Source: Nitrospirota bacterium (GTDB taxonomy: Bacteria > Nitrospirota > Thermodesulfovibrionia > Thermodesulfovibrionales > JdFR-88). Taken from it: a stretch of DNA of 64,000 nucleotides. The number at the start of each line of letters is the position of its first letter. Position 1 is the stretch's first letter. The translations under genes were made by a program, and so were the position numbers. The notes beneath the pieces are model-generated. The model was not told the origin of the DNA and searched no databases. It saw nothing but the letters and a program-made list of their open reading frames with translations. Shown piece by piece: positions 16,712-25,601 of this stretch. The DNA is taken from NCBI GenBank assembly GCA_021813405.1, contig JAKAKS010000018.1:1-64000 (forward strand). The letters run 5' to 3'.

Positions 16712-17125
16712 ATGATGTACGAGCAGATAGAAGTTACGGGAGATGCGGGGATAAAGGCAAGCGGGGCCACGCTGGAAGAGGCATTTGCGGCGGCGGCAGA
16801 GGGTTTTTACAGCCTGCTTACGGATACTGAAAAAATAAGGGAAGAAAAAACTATTGAAGTGAAGGCCAAAGGGGACAACCTGGAATCCCTGCTGGTAAAT
16901 TTCCTGAACGAGCTTGTTTTTATTTTTGACACAAAGGGAATGTTAGGAAAGAAAGTGGCTGTTTCCACTCTGGGAAACGGAACTGCCACAGCCGGAATTT
17001 CCGGCGAGGAGTTTGATCCGGAAAGGCACCCCAGGGGGCTTCTGGTAAAGGCCGCCACCTATCACAATCTGAAAGTGGAAAACAAGAATGGCCGTTGGGA
17101 AGTAGAGGTCATTTTTGACATTTAG
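16712..17125 (+). CDS. Archease-family protein
   Basis: This 137-residue protein has the usual archease length. It begins YEQIEVTGDAGIKASGATLE (family: DHTADIGI) and contains ESLLVNFLNELVFIFDTKGM and VKAATYHNLKV, all characteristic of archease. Archease binds metal and speeds guanylation and turnover of the RNA ligase RtcB, whose gene follows 14 bp downstream. The operon therefore encodes a 3'-phosphate RNA ligation and repair system. The N-terminal His of the family's DHTAD motif is a Gly here (VTGDAG), while the Asp is kept. Confidence 0.88.
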   Translation: MMYEQIEVTGDAGIKASGATLEEAFAAAAEGFYSLLTDTEKIREEKTIEVKAKGDNLESLLVNFLNELVFIFDTKGMLGKKVAVSTLGNGTATAGISGEEFDPERHPRGLLVKAATYHNLKVENKNGRWEVEVIFDI

Positions 17126-17139
17126 CGGGTGACATCATC

Positions 17140-18588
17140 ATGGCTGTTCAAACAACATTTCACAGGATAGACATTTGCAGGGTGGAACTGCCGGAAAGCT
17201 ATAAATCCGGCATGCGCGTGAAGGGCGTAATCTATGTGGATGAAACGCTGGAGTCCGGGCTGGACCAGAAATGCCTGGACCAGGTTGCAAATGTGGCCAG
17301 TCTGCCAGGCATTGTGGGTGCGTCGCTGGCCATGCCGGACATCCACATGGGCTACGGTTTTGTTATCGGAGGCGTGGCCGCCTTCAGCCTGGACGAGGGC
17401 GTTATTTCGCCTGGTGGAGTAGGGTACGACATCAACTGCGGCGTGCGCCTTCTGGCCAGCAATCTAAGAAGGCACGAGGCCGCCGTCAGAATAAGAGAGA
17501 TAACGGCTGCCATATACCGGGAGGTGCCGGCTGGCGTGGGCTCAAAAGGCAAGCTGCGGCTGCTTCATGACGACTTTAACGCGCTGCTTAAAAAAGGGGC
17601 GCGCTGGGCGGTTGAGCGCGGAATGGGGAACGCGGACGACCTGGAAAGGACAGAGTCCGGCGGGGCCATCGAAGGCGCGGACCCCTCGCTTATAAGCGAA
17701 AAGGCATACGAGCGCGGCCGCACCCAGCTTGGCTCGCTTGGCAGCGGAAACCACTTCCTCGAAATCCAGTACGTAGACCAGATTTATGACAATGAAGCGG
17801 CGGCGGCTATGGGGCTTTTTGAGGGGCAGGTTACGGTGATGATACACACCGGCTCCAGGGGATTCGGGCACCAGGTGTGCACGGATTACCTGGAGGAGAT
17901 GGCAACGGCGGTGCGCAAATACGGGATATCACTTCCGGACAGGGAACTGGCCTGCGCGCCGGTAAATTCGCCGGAGGCCAGAAGCTATCTTGCCGCGATG
18001 CGCGGGGCCGCAAATTTCGCGTGGGCAAACAGGCAATGCATCATGCACTGGACCAGGGAGGCCTTTCTGGAAGCGATGGGCATATCGCCGCGCAATCTTG
18101 GCATGAGGCTTGTGTACGATGTTGCGCACAACGTGGCAAAGATAGAGGAGCATACTGTAAACGGCAAAGGGACGCGGCTTGCCGTTCACAGGAAAGGGGC
18201 CACAAGGGCGTTTCCGCCGGGGCATCCCGAACTGCCGCAGGTGTACAGGAAAATCGGGCAGCCGGTGCTTATACCCGGAGACATGGGAAGGGTTTCATTT
18301 GTGCTGGCTGGCAATGAAAAGGCTATGCATGAGACCTGGGGCTCTACATGCCATGGCGCCGGAAGGGTGCTTTCCAGGCACGAGGCCATAAGAAGGGCAA
18401 AGGGAAGGTCCATTTACCGCGAACTGGAGGACAAGGGGATCGTGGTAATGTCCGCGGGCCGGGAAACGCTGGCCGAGGAGATGTCCGAGGCCTATAAGGA
18501 CGTGGCAAACGTGGTGGACGTTGTGGACAAGGCCGGTATATCGAGGAAGGTTGCCAGGCTAAGGCCGATGGCCGTGGTTAAGGGGTGA
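17140..18588 (+). CDS. rtcB: RtcB-type RNA-splicing ligase
   Basis: The protein is 482 residues, the typical RtcB length. It joins 2',3'-cyclic phosphate or 3'-phosphate RNA ends to 5'-OH ends with GTP and Mn2+. Visible family motifs are MPDIHMGYGFVIGGVAAF, the metal-binding Cys in GGVGYDINCGVRLL, GSLGSGNHFLEIQ, HTGSRGFGHQ, YDVAHNVAKIEEH with metal-ligand His, and near the C-terminus the guanylylated-His region SWGSTCHGAGR-like (TWGSTCHGAGRVLSRHEA). Archease precedes it in the same operon. Its last 30 bases overlap the end of the convergent polysaccharide gene at 18559. Confidence 0.96.
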   Translation: MAVQTTFHRIDICRVELPESYKSGMRVKGVIYVDETLESGLDQKCLDQVANVASLPGIVGASLAMPDIHMGYGFVIGGVAAFSLDEGVISPGGVGYDINCGVRLLASNLRRHEAAVRIREITAAIYREVPAGVGSKGKLRLLHDDFNALLKKGARWAVERGMGNADDLERTESGGAIEGADPSLISEKAYERGRTQLGSLGSGNHFLEIQYVDQIYDNEAAAAMGLFEGQVTVMIHTGSRGFGHQVCTDYLEEMATAVRKYGISLPDRELACAPVNSPEARSYLAAMRGAANFAWANRQCIMHWTREAFLEAMGISPRNLGMRLVYDVAHNVAKIEEHTVNGKGTRLAVHRKGATRAFPPGHPELPQVYRKIGQPVLIPGDMGRVSFVLAGNEKAMHETWGSTCHGAGRVLSRHEAIRRAKGRSIYRELEDKGIVVMSAGRETLAEEMSEAYKDVANVVDVVDKAGISRKVARLRPMAVVKG

Positions 18589-19776
18589 AGGCGCTTCAGT
18601 TGAAAGGTGTTTCACGGCATCATCAAGGAATGCCTTGATGTACGGGCTGGAAAAGGCGGCCTCATTAATCTCCAGCAAAACGGCATCCTTGCTGAAAAAA
18701 TCGCGGTCCCAATCAATGGTTTGAGTCCTGTGGTCTATGGCCTGCGCGCGGAATTCGGTCTCCCGGGCAATGTCCTGCGGAAATGTCCAAAGGTCGCGCC
18801 TGTAATAATAATAAAAATCTATTGAGCTGAAACTGTGGGCAAGATTAAGCAGCACAAGGACGATATGGCTGAAGCTGTCGCCAACCATGGCAATGCTGCA
18901 CCTGGATATTTTTCCACCCGGCAGGACCGTTTTGAAATCCGGATAGGGAACCTTGTAATTATAAGGAGGCATCGCAAGGTTCAGCCCATCGGCCAGGTCC
19001 CGGTCGGACCCGTCGCCATCTTCCGGCCTGCTGCTCACTCTTATGCCATCCCATGAGATATTGGCAAGGCGCATCCCTTTGAGCCGTCCCACCTCGTTTA
19101 CCAGTTCGCGCACTGTGTAAGAGGCCCCAAGGTAATTCCAGTGGGTCCCCCCGCGGCAGAAAAGGGGTAGTGAAATCCCCATTTTTGCGTTCCGGGTGAT
19201 TCTGGCCCCGTCCACATAATCAATCCCGTATTGCCTGAACAGGGCGGTCATTATATCGTAATCCCTTTGCGCCCCGGTTTTCCTTTCCATGAATTCGTCC
19301 GGGATATACTCCGGGTAAACCGATGCCTTGCTGGGAGATATCAGCACAAGAAAAGCCACCCCGCGCTTTTTAAAAAGCGACTTCACAAGGGCGATCTCCT
19401 TTGCAAGGTTATTGGCATTATCCGCGCTCATGGCGGGCATTAAATTGCAATAGTCCTTTATATAGTCCAGTTCGTACAGCCAGTCCTGTTTGCCGATTAC
19501 GATATTTTCCATATAGGATTTTTTGAAGAGCCAGTAGTAGAGCTGATCGCAAAACAGTATGTATTGCCTGCGGAACGGAAAGCCACCGCCAAATCCCTTG
19601 CTGAAACCGGCCTGGAACGTTCCGGCAAGCCATGACTTGGCAGTAGGCAGGGTGGACGTGGAAGGCCTTTCAAAAACAAATCGCGCCGCGGCCAGCGCCC
19701 CTGGCAGCGCCAGAAGAAGCAGAAACAGGCACAGGATGGCAGCATGGGCCTTCTGTTTTTTTAAAAAATCTGCCAC
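18559..19776 (-). CDS. AlgX/AlgJ-like SGNH acyltransferase (DHHW-type)
   Basis: The 405-residue protein has an N-terminal membrane anchor (ILCLFLLLLALPGALAAARF) and a periplasmic SGNH-fold domain. Visible are FLVLISPSKASVYPEYIPDE, GGTHWNYLGASYTVRELVNE with the family T-H-W, and the nucleophile block SIAMVGDSFSHIVLVL. AlgX/J-type proteins transfer acetyl groups to exopolysaccharides in the periplasm. The preceding gene (3-bp gap) encodes the MBOAT membrane partner that supplies acetyl groups, so the pair is a polysaccharide O-acetylation module. No synthase lies nearby, so the polymer is unknown. Confidence 0.85.
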   Translation of the reverse strand: MADFLKKQKAHAAILCLFLLLLALPGALAAARFVFERPSTSTLPTAKSWLAGTFQAGFSKGFGGGFPFRRQYILFCDQLYYWLFKKSYMENIVIGKQDWLYELDYIKDYCNLMPAMSADNANNLAKEIALVKSLFKKRGVAFLVLISPSKASVYPEYIPDEFMERKTGAQRDYDIMTALFRQYGIDYVDGARITRNAKMGISLPLFCRGGTHWNYLGASYTVRELVNEVGRLKGMRLANISWDGIRVSSRPEDGDGSDRDLADGLNLAMPPYNYKVPYPDFKTVLPGGKISRCSIAMVGDSFSHIVLVLLNLAHSFSSIDFYYYYRRDLWTFPQDIARETEFRAQAIDHRTQTIDWDRDFFSKDAVLLEINEAAFSSPYIKAFLDDAVKHLSTEAPSPLNHGHRP

Positions 19777-19779
19777 TGG

Positions 19780-21192
19780 TCAAAACCTGAAATACAGGAA
19801 AGGATGAAATGATGTCATGGATATCTTCCCTATGGAGATGAAGCAGAGCAGGAATGCCCCCGCCAGTTCAAGTTCTTTGTTCCAGGCGATGCCCCTGAAT
19901 TTATCCGCGGCCCGTTCATAGAAACGAAACCCCGGCAAAAAGGCCATCACAAGCCCGGCGGACGCAAAAAAAACAGTCTGCGCCCCCGTATATACCAGGT
20001 CTCCGCCGCGGTCAAATGGGTTTAAAAGGGCGCGGATATAATATCCGGCCTGCGCGATGTCCGCCGAGCGGAAGATGGCCCACCCGATAAGCAGAAAGAA
20101 GAAAGTGAATGCCGTGTTGAGGGCGCGCGGCAGTTTCTTTTGCAAGTTCGCCCAAAAAAGCCTGTCTGCTATGAGAAACGTGCCATGATATGCGCCCCAT
20201 GCCACGAAGGTCCAGTTGGCGCCGTGCCATAACCCGGAGATAAGAAAACAGAGCCAAAGGTTGAAATAGACGCGGTATTTGGGTACCCTGTTGCCGCCCA
20301 ATGGGATGTAAAGGTAATCGCGAATCCAGGTGGAAAGCGATATGTGCCACCGCCTCCAGAATTCCGTGAAATTGGCCGCTATGTAAGGCGCGTTGAAGTT
20401 TTCCGGGATGCGGAAGCCCATCATCCTGCATATGCCGATGGCCATATCGGAGTACCCGGAGAAATCAAAATATATCTGAAGCGCAAAGCAGATTACGCCG
20501 GCCCATGCGTTATAAAAACCAAGCCCGGAATGCGGTAGTTTGAATATCCGGTCTACGGCCTCCCCAAGCGAGTCCGCTATGAGGACTTTTTTTGCAAGCC
20601 CGAAACCGAATCTTGCAAGCCCGGCGCTGATATTTTCGGCCATGTGGGGCCTGTCTTCCAATTGGCCTGCTATATCATGATATTTAATGATCGGGCCTGA
20701 AAGCAGTTTCGGAAACAAAAATACGTAAAGAAGATATGTGTCCAGCCTTGGGGACGGCTTGCCTGTTTGCCGGTAGATGTCCACAGTGTAGGTGATCTTC
20801 TCAAAGACAATGAACGACACCCCAATGGGCAGCGCTATCCTGGCCAGCGTTAGCGGCGCCATTCCAAATACGGCGATAGCCTTGCCCATATTTGAAACGA
20901 AGAAGTTGGCGTACTTGAAATAGGCAAGTATGCCTGTGTTCTGGATAACCGAAATAGCTGTGAATGCCTTCCTTGCGCCAGTGGTTTGGCTTTTATAAAT
21001 CAGATTGCCAAGATACCAGTCGATGATTCCGGAAATAATGACCACCAGGATAAATTCCGGCGCACCCCATGCGTAAAAAAGAACACTGGCCGCAAGCGCC
21101 GCGGTGTTCCGTAGTTTTTTGCCTGATAGAAAGTACAGGGCCAGAAAGACTGGCAGGAACAGAAAAAGGAATAAAGGCGAGTTAAAAAGCAT
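19780..21192 (-). CDS. MBOAT-family (AlgI-like) O-acyltransferase
   Basis: This 470-residue polytopic protein has about 10-12 hydrophobic segments. The signature is WRRWHISLSTWIRDYLYIPL followed by GLWHGANWTFVAWGAYHGTF; the invariant His of this family lies in the LWHGANW block. The N-terminus LFNSPLFLFLFLPVFLALYF is typical of AlgI. The protein is thought to pass acetyl groups across the inner membrane to a periplasmic AlgJ/AlgX-type transferase, and such a gene follows immediately. The gene is divergent from the macrodomain gene (73-bp gap). Confidence 0.93.
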   Translation of the reverse strand: MLFNSPLFLFLFLPVFLALYFLSGKKLRNTAALAASVLFYAWGAPEFILVVIISGIIDWYLGNLIYKSQTTGARKAFTAISVIQNTGILAYFKYANFFVSNMGKAIAVFGMAPLTLARIALPIGVSFIVFEKITYTVDIYRQTGKPSPRLDTYLLYVFLFPKLLSGPIIKYHDIAGQLEDRPHMAENISAGLARFGFGLAKKVLIADSLGEAVDRIFKLPHSGLGFYNAWAGVICFALQIYFDFSGYSDMAIGICRMMGFRIPENFNAPYIAANFTEFWRRWHISLSTWIRDYLYIPLGGNRVPKYRVYFNLWLCFLISGLWHGANWTFVAWGAYHGTFLIADRLFWANLQKKLPRALNTAFTFFFLLIGWAIFRSADIAQAGYYIRALLNPFDRGGDLVYTGAQTVFFASAGLVMAFLPGFRFYERAADKFRGIAWNKELELAGAFLLCFISIGKISMTSFHPFLYFRF

Positions 21193-21245
21193 CGTTCATT
21201 TTAACAAAACAGCTGCGCGTGATTCATTGCGCTTCCTTTTTGGTT

Positions 21246-21251
21246 TATAAT
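21246..21251 (+). promoter_or_regulatory. -10 element of the macrodomain gene
   Basis: A consensus TATAAT ends 14 bases before the ATG at 21266, implying a leader of only about 8 nt. I see no good -35. Confidence 0.4.
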
Positions 21252-21265
21252 CTGGCGAAGGTGCC

Positions 21266-21817
21266 ATGCCAATTACAGTACACGGCGAAAAGATAACAGG
21301 CGGGAAAACAATCAGGGTGGTTGAGGGCGATATAACCACGCGCGACGTGGACGCTATCGTGAACGCGGCTAACCGCCATCTCCAGCACGGCGGCGGTGTT
21401 GCCGGGGCCATCGTGCGGGCCGGCGGATATTCCATACAGGAAGAAAGCGGCAGGATAGGCTATGTGGAGACAGGGAGCGCCGCAATTACCGGGGCTGGCA
21501 GGCTTCCGGCAAGGTTTGTTATACATGCTGTTGGCCCAAGAATGGGGGAAGGCGGAGAGGATGCAAAGCTGAAAAACGCGGTCCAATCCACTCTGGAGCT
21601 TGCCTCAAAAAAAGGCCTGAAAAGTATTTCAATGCCGGCCATCAGCAGCGGCATATACGGCTTTCCAAAGGACAGGTGCGCCAATATACTGGTGAATACA
21701 GCCGCCGGTTTTCTGAAATCCAATCCGCATACAAGCCTTGAAATGATAGAATTCTGCCTCTTCGACCAGGCCACGGCCAGGCTTTTCCTGCGGGAACTTC
21801 AAAAGGTTTCCGCCTGA
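21266..21817 (+). CDS. Macrodomain protein (ADP-ribose binding / O-acetyl-ADP-ribose deacetylase type)
   Basis: The 183-residue protein is a single macro domain. Residues about 16-50 contain VEGDITTRDVDAIVNAANRH followed by LQHGGGVAGAIVRAGG, the conserved NAAN and glycine-rich catalytic loop of the MacroD/YmdB type. The second phosphate loop is PAISSGIYGFPKDRCANILV. Members bind ADP-ribose and remove it from Asp/Glu or hydrolyse O-acetyl-ADP-ribose. It is a stand-alone gene with its own -10 element. No ADP-ribosyltransferase is seen in the window, so its physiological target is unknown. Confidence 0.92.
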   Translation: MPITVHGEKITGGKTIRVVEGDITTRDVDAIVNAANRHLQHGGGVAGAIVRAGGYSIQEESGRIGYVETGSAAITGAGRLPARFVIHAVGPRMGEGGEDAKLKNAVQSTLELASKKGLKSISMPAISSGIYGFPKDRCANILVNTAAGFLKSNPHTSLEMIEFCLFDQATARLFLRELQKVSA

Positions 21818-21867
21818 TGTTGCGCGGCCCTCAAAAAGTCTGCTGTCCAAAAGAAGGAAGATAATGC

Positions 21868-21896
21868 TTGAAAAATGCTGGGCTTTTGTATATATT
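21868..21896 (+). promoter_or_regulatory. Sigma70-like promoter of the amidase gene
   Basis: TTGAAA (21868-21873), a 17-bp spacer and TATATT (21891-21896), ending 24 bp before the ATG at 21921. Confidence 0.5.
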
Positions 21897-21920
21897 GTTG
21901 TAAAACGTAAGTAGAACAAT

Positions 21921-23219
21921 ATGTTAAAGAGTAAAGTTCAAGAAGTCCTTGAGAAAAACCCGCCAGGCGGGCCGGTAATGCTAAAAACCCGCTGGAAGGC
22001 TCTCCTTGCCGCTTCGGTTTTGATATTGATTTCCTGGTTGCCGGGGATTTCATCGGCGGGTGAGATAACCAATATCGCACTGGGCAATGAGGACGGCATT
22101 TCAGGGCTGGTAATTGAGACTTCATGCCCGGTACGCTTTACGGAGCACAGGCTTCATAACCCCGAAAGATCGTATCTGGATATTTACGGCGTTTCCATTG
22201 CGCAGGACAGCAAAATCAAAAAAGAGTTCGGTTTACAAGGGCTGTTTACCAGGGCAAGAATAGCTCAGTTCAACAGGGGCACAGTGCGGATTGTATTCGA
22301 CTGCAAGAGGCTGGTAAAACTGAAAGCCCGGCAGCTTTCAGACCGCCAGGGCTTATTTATCGAACTGCCGGGGCAGGACGTGCCAGTTGTCAAAGATGCC
22401 GCGCAGGCCGCGCCCGTGCAGGCCGCTGTTGTTAAAAAGACCGTGGCCGAGAAGACATCCTATGAAAATGATGGCGAACTGGCCAAAAAAATAATTCACA
22501 TGCCTGGACATCACCGGTTCAGGATCATTATAGACCCTGGCCATGGCGGCAAGGACCCAGGCACAAGCGGTGATGACGGCCACCACGAAAAGCAATACAC
22601 ACTTGCAATAGCCGGAAAGCTTGCCTCCATACTTCGGAAAGACCCGCGGTATAAAGTATTTATGACAAGGGATGCTGATTATTTTGTAACGCTGGACAAC
22701 AGGACGCTGATGGCCAACCGGGACCGCGCCGATATTTTTGTGTCCATACACATCAACTGGAGTTCCGACCGTGCCACGCGTGGCATAACCACCTATTTCC
22801 TTAACTGGACGAACGATGCGGAAGCAAACAGAGTGGCTGCCAGGGAGAACTTCATATCGGCCAAAAGGATGCGGGCCGCCAGGACGGAGGTTGGCTCAAT
22901 CCTTGCCTCTCTTCAGCTTGATGCAAAAAGGGACGAATCGCTAAGGCTGGCCAACTACATAGAAAACTCGGTGGCCAGGTCCGTTCAGCTCTATCACCCT
23001 GAAGAACCAAGGCTGGGGGTGAAAGAGGCCCTTTTTTACGTGCTGGTGGGCGACAAGATGCCCGCCGTGCTTGTAGAGTGTTCCTTCCTCTCTAACCGCA
23101 GGGACGAGCAGCTCCTTCAGAAAGCCTCCTATATCAACGAGGTTGCAAAAGGCATAGCCGCCGGGATAAACAATTATTTTACAAAGCAAGCGATTCCGGA
23201 AGACCTGGCGCAAAGGTAA
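21921..23219 (+). CDS. N-acetylmuramoyl-L-alanine amidase with AMIN domain (AmiC-like)
   Basis: The enzyme is 432 residues from the first ATG. A signal peptide follows residue 20 (MLKTRWKALLAASVLILISW), so the ATG at 21978 is an equally good start. Residues about 50-145 form an AMIN domain that targets the enzyme to peptidoglycan at division sites. Residues about 195-425 form the Amidase_3 catalytic domain with the four expected zinc/catalytic residues: His in IIIDPGHGGKDPGTSG, Glu in HHEKQYTLAIAGKL, His in DIFVSIHINW, and Glu in AVLVECSFLSNRRDE. It cleaves the bond between MurNAc and L-Ala in the periplasm, which is needed for daughter-cell separation. Confidence 0.94.
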   Translation: MLKSKVQEVLEKNPPGGPVMLKTRWKALLAASVLILISWLPGISSAGEITNIALGNEDGISGLVIETSCPVRFTEHRLHNPERSYLDIYGVSIAQDSKIKKEFGLQGLFTRARIAQFNRGTVRIVFDCKRLVKLKARQLSDRQGLFIELPGQDVPVVKDAAQAAPVQAAVVKKTVAEKTSYENDGELAKKIIHMPGHHRFRIIIDPGHGGKDPGTSGDDGHHEKQYTLAIAGKLASILRKDPRYKVFMTRDADYFVTLDNRTLMANRDRADIFVSIHINWSSDRATRGITTYFLNWTNDAEANRVAARENFISAKRMRAARTEVGSILASLQLDAKRDESLRLANYIENSVARSVQLYHPEEPRLGVKEALFYVLVGDKMPAVLVECSFLSNRRDEQLLQKASYINEVAKGIAAGINNYFTKQAIPEDLAQR

Positions 23220-23269
23220 CTGGCTTCAGATAGCCCAACTGCCGGCTTTTCATATAAAATAAAAATATA

Positions 23270-24892
23270 TTGATCGAGGCGGACCTGTTAATTCGCGGCG
23301 GGCTGGTTTATGACGGCAGCGGTGCTTCTGCCGTAGAGGCGGGTATTGCCATAAAAGACGGCAAAATCCTTTCCATCAGCCCGCAATATACAGGCAAGAA
23401 TTCAGATGTGTCCCCGCGAGAAGTGCTGGACGCAGGCGGCCTGACAGTTACCCCCGGATTCATAGACGTTCACAGCCACTCGGATTTTACCCTGCTTGCG
23501 GACCCTCAGGCGGCGGAAGGCAAGCTTTTCCAAGGTGTCACAACGGAGGTAAACGGCAATTGCGGCATGTCCGGAGGGCCGCTTTATGGCCCCGCCCTGG
23601 AACGGCGTGAGTCCGAATTCCGGGAACTGGGCATAAAGCCGCGCTGGAACACGTTGTCAGAGTTTCTGGGGCTTATTGAAGCCACACAGCCGTACATGAA
23701 TTTCGCCACTCTTGCCGGCCATGGGAATATCAGGGGCTCGGTTGCGGGCTATGCCGACATCCCCACGCCTGATGAATCCTCCATGGCAAAGATGCTTTCT
23801 CTTATGAGGGAAGCGGTAAAGGAAGGGGCGATAGGGCTGTCTTCCGGGCTTATCTATCCTCCGGGCGTTTACAGCGCAACTGAAGAACTGTGCCGCCTGG
23901 CGGAGGCTGGCAGCCAGGCCGCGCGGCAGGGCGGTAAAAACTTTCTTTATAACACGCATATGCGCAGCGAGGGCGGCAGGCTTATCGAGGCGCTTGAAGA
24001 GGCGGTCACGATAGGCAGGGCCGCTGGCGCGCTGAACGTGTCCCATTTCAAGACCTCCGGGCCGGACAACTGGCCGAAGCTTGGCAAGGCAATAGAAACG
24101 CTTGATAATGCCAGAGCATCCGGGCTGAAGACCACGGCGGACCGGTATCCATACACGGCAGCATCCACAGATCTAGACATAATGCTTCCAAACTGGGCCT
24201 ATGAGGGCGGCGCGGCAGCAGAGCTTGCCAGGCTGAAAGACCCCGTAACAGCCAAAAGGATAACGGAAGAGGTGCTGGCGAATAAACCACGCTGGCACAC
24301 TGCATACGTTTCAAGCACGCCCTGTGAGGCCGACAGGTGGATGGAAGGCAAGAACCTGGAAGAGATAGCCGCCAGAACCGGCGAGGCCCCGGTTAAAACC
24401 CTGTTTGGAATCATAATCAGGAGCGAGGCCAGGGCGGGCGGCATATTCCATGGGATGAGCGAGGAGAACCTGGAGCGCATTTACGGCCTGCCGTGGGTGA
24501 TGGTTGGCTCCGACAGTTCGGCCAGGGCGTTTGCCGGGACAACCGCCGTTGGCAAGCCCCATCCGAGGGCGTTTGGAACCTTCCCCAGGTTCATTAAAAG
24601 ATATACAATTGAGAAGAGGATAGTAACTCTAGCCGAGGCGGTCAGAAGGACCACTTCCCTTGCGGCAAACGTCTTCGGGCTGGAGGGCAGGGGGCTTCTG
24701 AAACCGGGCCATTCAGCTGATATCGCGGTATTCGCCTCAAACGGGCGTTTCTTTGACAACGCTACCTTTGAAGACCCCTACAGGAAAGCTGACGGGCTGG
24801 TCCATCTAGTCATTAACGGAAAAACAGTGATAAGGGACGGCGCCCTTACCAGGCAGCGGTGCGGCAAGGTGCTCAGGAATGGCCGCGGATAA
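23270..24892 (+). CDS. N-acyl-D-amino-acid deacylase (amidohydrolase superfamily)
   Basis: This 540-residue metal-dependent amidohydrolase starts at TTG 23270. The N-terminal beta domain (ADLLIRGGLVYDGSGASAVE) and PGFIDVHSHSDFTLLADP supply the first metal ligands. GVTTEVNGNCGMSGGPLYGP, with its Cys, is a hallmark of D-aminoacylases and dihydroorotase relatives. Further ligands are likely in NVSHFKTSG, and GSDSSARAF contains the catalytic Asp. The substrate could be an N-acylated D-amino acid or a D-amino-acid dipeptide. The amidase gene upstream and the amidotransferase-like hydrolase overlapping by 14 bp suggest turnover of peptidoglycan peptides, which is inference. Confidence 0.9.
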   Translation: MIEADLLIRGGLVYDGSGASAVEAGIAIKDGKILSISPQYTGKNSDVSPREVLDAGGLTVTPGFIDVHSHSDFTLLADPQAAEGKLFQGVTTEVNGNCGMSGGPLYGPALERRESEFRELGIKPRWNTLSEFLGLIEATQPYMNFATLAGHGNIRGSVAGYADIPTPDESSMAKMLSLMREAVKEGAIGLSSGLIYPPGVYSATEELCRLAEAGSQAARQGGKNFLYNTHMRSEGGRLIEALEEAVTIGRAAGALNVSHFKTSGPDNWPKLGKAIETLDNARASGLKTTADRYPYTAASTDLDIMLPNWAYEGGAAAELARLKDPVTAKRITEEVLANKPRWHTAYVSSTPCEADRWMEGKNLEEIAARTGEAPVKTLFGIIIRSEARAGGIFHGMSEENLERIYGLPWVMVGSDSSARAFAGTTAVGKPHPRAFGTFPRFIKRYTIEKRIVTLAEAVRRTTSLAANVFGLEGRGLLKPGHSADIAVFASNGRFFDNATFEDPYRKADGLVHLVINGKTVIRDGALTRQRCGKVLRNGRG

Positions 24893-25601
24893 CCCGCCGT
24901 TAATCGGCATTACGGTGGACCTGGATGAAAGCGAAAACGGAAAAACATTCCTTTTCAGCTTAAAAACTTCATACGCCGATGCTGTCCGGCAATTCGGGGG
25001 CGTGCCCGTGCTCCTGCCCGTGACATGCAGCCCGGATATGTATTTCGGGCGGCTGGACGCGATTTTGATACCGGGCGGCGGAGACCTCCCCGCTAGGGCA
25101 TACGGCGAAAAGGAAAAATTCCCGGAGAAAAAAATGAGAATCTCTGAAAAGAGAGTGGAGTTTGAGATGGGGCTTGTAAGGAGGGCCTGGCTGGAGAAAA
25201 AACCACTGCTTGCCATCTGTTACGGGATGCAGATGGTAAATGTGGCCCTTGGGGGCTCGCTTTATCAGGACCTTGAGGGTGCCAGCCCTAATGAACCGGG
25301 CAAGCCAGGCCCGGGCGTGAACCACAAGGCCCCGCACCAGGTAATTGTGGAAGGCGGAATAAATTTTTTACCAGAAGGCCGGTTCGATGTGGTAAGCGCC
25401 CATCACCAGGGGGTTAAAAAAACGGCCCCCGGGCTTTGCACAATAGCCTTTTCCGATGACGGGCTTGTGGAAGCCATCCGGCAGAAAGAGCACCCGTTCT
25501 TTGTGGGGGTTCAGTGGCACCCCGAAAGGGCCCTGGATTCGCCCCTTTCCGCAGCGATATTCGGTTCGTTTATAAGGGCGGCGTATGAAAACAGAGCCTA
25601 G
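24879..25601 (+). CDS. Class I glutamine amidotransferase-like hydrolase (peptidase C26, PuuD-like)
   Basis: The protein is 240 residues and starts PLIGITVDLDESENGKTF. It has DAILIPGGGDLPARAYGE and the nucleophile elbow PLLAICYGMQMVNVALGG, with Cys where the family has AIC-R-G-x-Q. The catalytic His-Glu pair is in VGVQWHPERALDSPL. Relatives hydrolyse gamma-glutamyl bonds, for example gamma-glutamyl-GABA. Because it overlaps a D-aminoacylase gene upstream and an AI-2E transporter downstream (17 bp), a role with gamma-D-glutamyl cell-wall peptides is possible but not shown. The usual Arg after the Cys is Tyr. Confidence 0.88.
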   Translation: MAADNPPLIGITVDLDESENGKTFLFSLKTSYADAVRQFGGVPVLLPVTCSPDMYFGRLDAILIPGGGDLPARAYGEKEKFPEKKMRISEKRVEFEMGLVRRAWLEKKPLLAICYGMQMVNVALGGSLYQDLEGASPNEPGKPGPGVNHKAPHQVIVEGGINFLPEGRFDVVSAHHQGVKKTAPGLCTIAFSDDGLVEAIRQKEHPFFVGVQWHPERALDSPLSAAIFGSFIRAAYENRA

